Shown: positions 7,413 through 11,347 of the stretch, piece by piece
Layout of the letters: every line of letters starts with the position of its first letter
Position numbering within the stretch: the stretch's first letter is position 1
From: SKVJ01 sp964578745
GTDB taxonomy: Bacteria; Chloroflexota; Dehalococcoidia; GIF9; AB-539-J10
Length of the DNA: 11,347 nucleotides
Assembly: GCA_964578745.1 (NCBI GenBank)
Contig: CAZODZ010000053.1
Span: 1-11,347 of the forward strand
Direction: 5' to 3'
Program-made: the position numbers and the translations under genes
Notes under the pieces: generated by a model
Seen by the model: the letters and a program-made list of their open reading frames with translations, nothing else
Told to the model about the DNA's origin: nothing
Database searches by the model: none

Positions 7413-8533
7413 GCACCGGCGAGTTTGACAGAGTCCTGGATGAGTGCCTCGACCGCATGATGGCGGGAGAAACACTTGATTCGTGTCTCGACCGCTATCC
7501 ACAATGGGCAGACGAACTGCAACCTCTGCTCCGTGTGTACGCAACCACAGAAAAGACAGCCGCTGGAGTGCCCTCTGCGGCGGCAATCACTGCGGCAAGA
7601 ATGCGTATGCAGCAGGCCCGCGCCGCTCACGCCACGCGCACAAGGCGGTCGTTACCTCTAACCCAACGCATCTTCTCACGACCACTCGCATTCGCAGCGA
7701 CAGGGTCGGTTGCAGTTATCGTACTGGCCATGGTGCTGCTGTTGCCCGTGACCGGTGGCGCTCCCACGATCCCGACAAGCCCAGATGGCACTACCCCAAC
7801 AGCCCCATCGGCAGATGAGACTCCAACCGTGCCGTCAGAGAGCGGAACGCCTGCAGACGAAGAAGGGGTAGCGACCTCCTCTGCAGACACAGTTCCAGCA
7901 ACACCACAGGCTGAGGGCAATTTCGTCCTGCTGCTGAGCGATGCGCCCAACGACATTTCAGACTTCGAGAGTCTCATAATCTCCATTTCCACAGTCCATC
8001 TCAAGCCCGAAGGAGGTGGGCCATGGGTCGAGCTGACGCCCCAGGTGCAGAGCGTCGACCTCACCCGGCTGCAGGGCGACCTGGCAGTTGAGATATGGAG
8101 AGGCGACGTGCCGGAAGGCGATTATGCAGGCGTGCACGTACACGTGTCATCTGCAGAAGGCAGACTTGCAGCCACAGGAGCAGCCGTTGAGGTATCTCTC
8201 CCATCCGGCAGGCTGCAGGTGGACTCGACCTTCACGGTGCGATGCTCAGGAGCAGCGACACATTTCGTCTTTGACATCACTGTACACCGCAACAGCACAG
8301 TCCAGAAAGCTGCAAGATACATCATCTCACCCCAGGCCAGTGAAAGTGGTGCAGGCATTCATTACACAGCGGTCGAACCCCATGGAGCCTCGGTGGGAGC
8401 GTCGGAACCGGAGGCACGGGACAGGGGTAGTCCCCCGAACGACACCCCCGGCCCACCCGGAGCCGACAGGCCCGGCAAGGAGCCCAAAGCACCTCAGTCC
8501 GGAATCAGTCCGGGCCGTGCTGACATTCCCTGA
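7409..8533 (+). CDS. Putative membrane anti-sigma factor with extracytoplasmic DUF4382 domain
   Basis: The protein has 374 residues in four parts. Residues 1-90 are a cytoplasmic helical region that begins with two copies of LD-x-CLDR (10-16, 23-29) followed by YPQWADELQPLL, a motif I associate with regulators beside Chloroflexota sigma factors. It has no zinc anti-sigma HxxxCxxC motif. A single membrane helix lies at about 94-115. Residues 116-170 are a Thr/Pro/Ser/Glu-rich linker outside the membrane. Residues 171-319 are a DUF4382 domain, starting FVLLLSDAPNDISDFESL and ending YIISPQASESGAG. A Pro/Gly-rich tail (320-374) follows. DUF4382 has no agreed function; it is a beta-sandwich-like secreted domain. 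Overlap with the sigma gene and topology argue that the N-terminus binds the sigma factor while the outer domain senses something. The anti-sigma role is inferred. Confidence 0.82.
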   Translation: MSTGEFDRVLDECLDRMMAGETLDSCLDRYPQWADELQPLLRVYATTEKTAAGVPSAAAITAARMRMQQARAAHATRTRRSLPLTQRIFSRPLAFAATGSVAVIVLAMVLLLPVTGGAPTIPTSPDGTTPTAPSADETPTVPSESGTPADEEGVATSSADTVPATPQAEGNFVLLLSDAPNDISDFESLIISISTVHLKPEGGGPWVELTPQVQSVDLTRLQGDLAVEIWRGDVPEGDYAGVHVHVSSAEGRLAATGAAVEVSLPSGRLQVDSTFTVRCSGAATHFVFDITVHRNSTVQKAARYIISPQASESGAGIHYTAVEPHGASVGASEPEARDRGSPPNDTPGPPGADRPGKEPKAPQSGISPGRADIP

Positions 8534-8570
8534 TTGCGTGCGTTGTCAGAGACAGACACAACACGTGATG

Positions 8571-8578
8571 GAAGGAGG
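8571..8578 (+). promoter_or_regulatory. Ribosome binding site deciding the lipoprotein start
   Basis: GAAGGAGG lies seven bases before the ATG at 8586, close to ideal. In-frame GTG at 8565 and ATG at 8568 precede it but have no such site and would put a glycine-rich extension in front of the signal peptide, so 8586 is preferred. Confidence 0.85.
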
Positions 8579-8585
8579 CTCGGGA

Positions 8586-9425
8586 ATGAGCAAGAGACTG
8601 GCACTACTTGCGACAGCGATGATCATGCTCGCGCTGCCGGTCAGTGGCTGTGCAACTGCAGATAGTACCGCTCCTGCACCGGAGACGCCCGTCGACACGG
8701 CGCCGTCGACTGTGGAGGCAGCGCAGGAGCCCAATTTCACGCTGCTGGTCAGCGATGAGCAGAACGACATCGGTGACTTCTCGGCGCTGTGGGTAACGAT
8801 CTCCGGAATCGGGTTCGTGCCCGACGATGATGAAGGGATAATAGTCGAGTATCCCGTGGACGGGACCATATCTGTGAACCTCGTCACCCTCATGGGCGAG
8901 AACGCAGTCGAACTGTGGCAAGGCTACCTCGATGAAGGAACATACACGAAAGTCTTCCTCTACGTGGACGAGGTCTGGGGCATCCTCCTTGGCGACGGCG
9001 AGGAAGACGCGATCGAGATAAAGCTGCCCTCGAACAAACTGCAGGTCAACGTCCCGGTGACAGTGGAAGATAGCGGAAACTCATCTGTGGAGTATGTCTT
9101 CGACATCACCGTGCACAAGGCAGGCAACAGCGGCACCTACATCCTGAGCCCACAGCTCAGCGAGTGCGGTGCAGGGGTGAAGTATCGCCTGCTTGAGCAC
9201 ACGCGGGACCGCATCATGACCGGAAAGCCCGAGTGGGCCGGCAAGCCGGTTGACGCAGGCCAGCCTGCTGGTGCCGGCGGAGACGAAGAGCAGGGAGAAG
9301 GCCCTCAGGGAAAACCGGAAGACGCCGGTAAGCCGGACGACGGGGGACTACGCACCGCGGCAAACAAGCCTGACTGGGCCGGACAGCCTCAGATGCAATC
9401 CAGCACGGCACAGGGCAAAGTGTAG
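8586..9425 (+). CDS. DUF4382 domain lipoprotein with repeated Pro/Gly-rich tail
   Basis: The protein has 279 residues. It begins with a lipoprotein signal: MSKR, a hydrophobic core, then the lipobox VSGC with Cys22 as the lipid-bearing residue. A Pro/Thr/Ala-rich linker (23-48) leads to a DUF4382 domain at about 50-200, from FTLLVSDEQNDIGDFSALWVTI to YILSPQLSECGAGVKY. This domain is clearly paralogous to that of the preceding membrane protein: both share SD-x-x-NDI-x-DF, an AVE(I/L)W block, LPS-x-(R/K)LQV, VFDITVH and (I/L)SPQ. The tail (212-279) is low in complexity and holds three copies of a motif like GKPEWAGKP (213-221, 242-250, 260-268). It should be attached to the outer face of the membrane. 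It follows the membrane regulator by 52 bases with its own strong ribosome site, so it is probably cotranscribed and may be a ligand, competitor or target of that regulator. Confidence 0.92.
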   Translation: MSKRLALLATAMIMLALPVSGCATADSTAPAPETPVDTAPSTVEAAQEPNFTLLVSDEQNDIGDFSALWVTISGIGFVPDDDEGIIVEYPVDGTISVNLVTLMGENAVELWQGYLDEGTYTKVFLYVDEVWGILLGDGEEDAIEIKLPSNKLQVNVPVTVEDSGNSSVEYVFDITVHKAGNSGTYILSPQLSECGAGVKYRLLEHTRDRIMTGKPEWAGKPVDAGQPAGAGGDEEQGEGPQGKPEDAGKPDDGGLRTAANKPDWAGQPQMQSSTAQGKV

Positions 9426-9455
9426 TCGCACGCAATACCATGCAGTGGTACCTTT

Positions 9456-9488
9456 CGAGGGGACGGGTATGAACTACCCGTCCCCTCG
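9456..9488 (+). terminator. Perfect 14-bp hairpin after the sigma/DUF4382 operon
   Basis: The arm CGAGGGGACGGGTA (9456-9469) pairs perfectly with TACCCGTCCCCTCG (9475-9488) around a five-base loop, 30 bases after the lipoprotein stop. It is a very stable stem in the right place for a terminator or an mRNA 3'-end stabiliser. A T-run does not follow (GGGCGCTGCGG comes next), so classical intrinsic termination is uncertain. A smaller dyad TACCA/TGGTA (9436-9450) precedes it. Confidence 0.55.
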
Positions 9489-9820
9489 GGCGCTGCGGTC
9501 GCAGCTCGCCTCGTCATGATTAGCACACGTGAACGGGGAGTGCGGCACGCCAGAAGAGCAGGACAGAGCGCATTTCAACAGGGGCCAGAATGGCCTGTGA
9601 GGAGCTCTGCGCAGGCGACGGACTCAGTGAAGCTACTGCCGCACGCCAGCACACGCTTCAGCCTGCGGCTGGGATCAGCAGGACAGCGCGGCCGGCGGAT
9701 TGCGGTGCGCGACGCATCGAAATCGTGGGCAGAGCATCCGTTCCAGGCAACTCCTTCCACCACAAGGTGAGTGTGGATACCGCCGGCTTTGGCGCCCACG
9801 AGGCTGTTTTCAGACACTGA
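9489..9820. other. Intergenic stretch without a recognisable gene
   Basis: This stretch of some 330 bases has overlapping open frames on both strands (for example 9516-9770 plus and 9575-9817 minus). None has a ribosome site, a recognisable domain or consistent protein-like composition; the frames are arginine-rich, as expected of random GC-rich DNA. Short dyads such as CAGCC-tgc-GGCTG near 9664-9676 are too weak to name. Confidence 0.5.
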
Positions 9821-9850
9821 ATGACATCTCCGGCACCTGCTCAGTATACT
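9821..9850 (+). promoter_or_regulatory. Near-consensus promoter of the diguanylate cyclase gene
   Basis: ATGACA (9821-9826) and TATACT (9845-9850) each match the sigma-70 consensus at five of six positions, with an 18-base spacer. Transcription would begin near 9857, within two or three bases of the ATG at 9859. No Shine-Dalgarno sequence precedes the ATG, so the message is predicted to be leaderless or nearly so. Confidence 0.6.
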
Positions 9851-9858
9851 TATACATT

Positions 9859-10524
9859 ATGAGCGCGGACCAATCGGAACCAACCGGTCAGGACATCTGC
9901 ACTGAGTTTGCCCGGCTGAACAACGAACTCATCAACATCCGCCGTGACCTGGAGCAGCGCAACGCCGCCCTGGAGCGACTGGCGTATCACGACACGTTGA
10001 CCGGCCTATTGAACCGGCTTTCCATCCTGCAGAAGCTGGATGAGTGGTTGCAGCACGTCCGCCGGTATAACTCGCGCCTTGCAGTGGCCATGGTGGATAT
10101 CGACCACTTCAAACAGGTGAACGATCTGCACGGTCACAGAATCGGTGACAGAGTACTGGTAGACCTGGCGAATGTTATGAGTCGTAGTATCCGGAAGACT
10201 GACTTCATCGGCCGCTACGGTGGGGAAGAGTTCCTTATCATCATGCCGAGGACGGATGTTGCAGGAGCCGCAATAATGGCCGAGCGTCTCCGGGCTGCAG
10301 TGGAAGGCACACCAATGCACGGAGCTGATGGCACCAGGTTCTCAACCACCGTCAGCGTCGGTGTCGCCGAGTACTGTGATGGCGACGACGAGGACCTCAT
10401 TATCAGCCGGGCCGATGCAGCGCTCTACCGTGCAAAGGATCTGGGCCGCAACAAGGTTAGAGTCTCGCCGTGCACCGATTCCAAGAGCACTGGCCGGCCA
10501 GCCAAGACCAAACAAGCGAACTAG
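9859..10524 (+). CDS. GGDEF-domain diguanylate cyclase
   Basis: The soluble 221-residue protein is predicted to join two GTP into cyclic di-GMP, the second messenger for surface attachment and other life-style switches. A short helical, probably coiled-coil segment (about 15-41, EFARLNNELINIRRDLEQRN) leads straight into the GGDEF domain (about 42-205). Visible landmarks are HDTLTGLLNR (44-53), metal-binding VDIDHFK with Asp80, the active-site loop RYGGEEF (119-125), and VSVGVAE. The inhibitory I-site RKTD (112-115) stands exactly five residues before GGEEF, so product feedback is expected. There is no sensor domain or membrane helix; the coiled coil may allow dimer formation, and any input must come through expression or a partner. 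The start is fixed by the promoter almost touching the ATG and the absence of another Met before the domain. The tail after 205 is basic and probably disordered. Confidence 0.97.
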   Translation: MSADQSEPTGQDICTEFARLNNELINIRRDLEQRNAALERLAYHDTLTGLLNRLSILQKLDEWLQHVRRYNSRLAVAMVDIDHFKQVNDLHGHRIGDRVLVDLANVMSRSIRKTDFIGRYGGEEFLIIMPRTDVAGAAIMAERLRAAVEGTPMHGADGTRFSTTVSVGVAEYCDGDDEDLIISRADAALYRAKDLGRNKVRVSPCTDSKSTGRPAKTKQAN

Positions 10525-11004
10525 CCGCTGCAAGATTCCAGGGCTATGTCGGCCACACTGTGGGTGGTTTCTGCCACGGGACCTGCACACAGCTGCGGAC
10601 CACCGACCTGCTTGAGCTTGCCGACCTCTTCAGTGCCTCCAGTGTTAAGAATGCCTGGTCCGGCCTATCGCCACAGTGGGCTCATTGAAGAGGCGGGGCA
10701 GCTGCTATCACCACCACCGCGATGCCATTACCATGGATCTAACGGGAGAGCGGAAGGCCGCGGAGCTCCAACCAAGGGCGCTCCCCGCGAGGGCCAGAGG
10801 CCCACGCTCAAGCAGAGAGGCTATGGCACCACCCCACAGACCGCGCCAGGCAGTGTGCGTCGCCGACCTGAGGTTGAGTCAACCGCCGGAGCAGTAGCCT
10901 TCCCACGCAGACATGCTGCCAGCATATGAGGTGCAGCGAAACTGTGACGGACCTTTCCCGAGGCCCGGAGCACTCCCGAACACACAAGACAACTGCGGCC
11001 TTAC
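10525..11004. other. Stretch without a recognisable gene
   Basis: Across about 480 bases I find open frames on both strands but no domain, no good ribosome site and no consistent reading frame. Plus-strand frames at 10546-10929 and 10676-10897 are rich in Arg, Pro and Ala and overlap each other. A minus-strand frame ending near 10522 reads a protein-like VGKLKQVGGPQLCAGPVAE but has no start. The region may contain a decayed gene; nothing can be named. Confidence 0.45.
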
Positions 11005-11026
11005 TCAGCCGTTTCTGGAGTGCTCC
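10967..11026. repeat. Spaced 10-bp inverted repeat
   Basis: GGAGCACTCC (10967-10976) and its exact reverse complement GGAGTGCTCC (11017-11026) lie 40 bases apart. The right copy is inside the 3' end of the small minus-strand gene and the left copy lies past its stop. It could fold at the end of that transcript or be a protein site; it may also be chance. Confidence 0.35.
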
Positions 11027-11244
11027 TCAACTTCGGTCAATCCGTCCGAAGCAGGCAGACCTGTGACGAGACACGCACCCATTATTTGGAGCAGCTCGCA
11101 TCTCGTGATGACAGCGACATGCCTGCAGCCATGCCGCTTGTCATGGATAACAACCCTGTCGGTGAACACTTCGGCGAGTGTCTCTTTACCGCAGCCGTCG
11201 CACTTGACCAGCCAGCTGTTGCCTCGCTCGCTTCTGCTCAGCAT
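11005..11244 (-). CDS. Possible small CxxC zinc-binding-type protein
   Basis: The predicted protein has 79 residues and no family I can name. Its first half looks real: WLVKCDGCGK (11-20) gives a CxxC pair (Cys15, Cys18), followed by a beta-like stretch LAEVFTDRVVIHD and then KRHGCRH (36-42), with His38, Cys40 and His42 as possible further metal ligands. This resembles a small zinc ribbon. The second half (LLQIMGACLVTGLPASDG...) is less telling and could be wrong if a frameshift exists. The ATG at 11244 has no good Shine-Dalgarno sequence, but a promoter with a perfect -35 lies upstream on the same strand (11309-11337). It stands alone, facing the diguanylate cyclase gene across a gene-poor stretch. 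It could instead be a chance open frame. Confidence 0.5.
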   Translation of the reverse strand: MLSRSERGNSWLVKCDGCGKETLAEVFTDRVVIHDKRHGCRHVAVITRCELLQIMGACLVTGLPASDGLTEVEEHSRNG

Positions 11245-11277
11245 TGACGTGCTCTACAGCCACCAGAGAGAATATCC

Positions 11278-11337
11278 GGGCGCGTCACATAAGGGACGCC
11301 CGCAGGTCACTATCGCACGGGGCCGAGCGTATGTCAA
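11278..11337 (-). promoter_or_regulatory. Promoter and leader hairpin on the minus strand
   Basis: On the minus strand TTGACA (11337-11332), a 17-base spacer and GATAGT (11314-11309) form a good sigma-70 promoter with a perfect -35 and four of six at -10. Transcription would start near 11302 and run toward the small gene at 11244, giving a leader of about 58 bases. The start of this leader can fold: GGG and CGTC (11278-11280, 11283-11286) pair with GACGCCC (11295-11301), leaving a two-base bulge. Confidence 0.55.
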
Positions 11338-11347
11338 TGGTTGGCAG

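Noticed and set aside
6944..7630. 228-codon open frame on the minus strand across the sigma factor gene
   Set aside because: It is antisense to a clear ECF sigma gene, is rich in Ser/Arg/Cys with no domain, and has no ribosome site. It is a codon-bias shadow.
8088..8585. Long upstream extension of the lipoprotein frame
   Set aside because: The extension overlaps the DUF4382 domain of the preceding gene in another frame and would bury the lipoprotein signal. The ribosome site at 8571-8578 fixes the start at 8586.
9516..9817. Overlapping frames on both strands between the hairpin and the cyclase gene, considered as transposase remnants
   Set aside because: There is no catalytic motif, no terminal inverted repeats and no ribosome site, so there is no support for a gene or insertion sequence.
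1..11347. CRISPR array, rRNA, tRNA, prophage or intact mobile element
   Set aside because: I looked for regularly spaced repeats, cloverleaf-like segments, transposase or integrase motifs and found none that held up by eye.

Overview
The window looks like a piece of a moderately high-GC bacterial chromosome. A sigma-70 family factor, a MarR repressor, a diguanylate cyclase and good Shine-Dalgarno sequences rule out an archaeon. My best guess for the lineage is Chloroflexota, possibly Dehalococcoidia-like. The reasons are an anti-sigma-type N-terminal motif (two copies of LD-x-CLDR followed by YP...LQPLL), DUF4382 domains beside a sigma factor, and a pairing of an S-layer-like (COG1361) protein with an MMPL transporter. 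This is inference from family habits, not a database result.

Layout from left to right. Positions 1-327 (+) hold the 3' end of an Asp23/Gls24 envelope-stress gene and a 66-residue DUF2273 membrane protein, the end of an operon that enters from the left. Positions 328-1201 hold no convincing intact gene; broken open frames suggest a decayed locus. Positions 1202-5400 (-) are a tight three-gene operon, transcribed leftward: an exported NEW3/COG1361-like membrane-anchored protein, an HAE3-type MMPL/RND transporter, and a MarR repressor coupled to it by an ATGA overlap. An AT-rich intergenic region (5401-5629) separates this operon from a divergent phosphotriesterase-family hydrolase (5630-6694, +).

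Positions 6870-9425 (+) form the most distinctive unit. An ECF-type sigma factor overlaps by ATGA a single-pass membrane protein with an anti-sigma-like N-terminus and an extracytoplasmic DUF4382 domain. A DUF4382 lipoprotein with a proline/glycine-rich repeated tail follows 52 bases later. A perfect 14-bp hairpin lies just after. The arrangement suggests a cell-surface signalling module in which the membrane regulator and a secreted partner share the same sensor-like fold.

Positions 9859-10524 (+) encode a soluble GGDEF diguanylate cyclase with an intact active site and I-site. It has a near-consensus promoter so close to the ATG that the message may be leaderless. The right end (10525-11347) is mostly without recognisable genes. 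The exception is a possible small CxxC zinc-binding-type protein on the minus strand (11005-11244) that has a good promoter upstream. I saw no rRNA, tRNA, CRISPR array, intact insertion sequence or phage gene.
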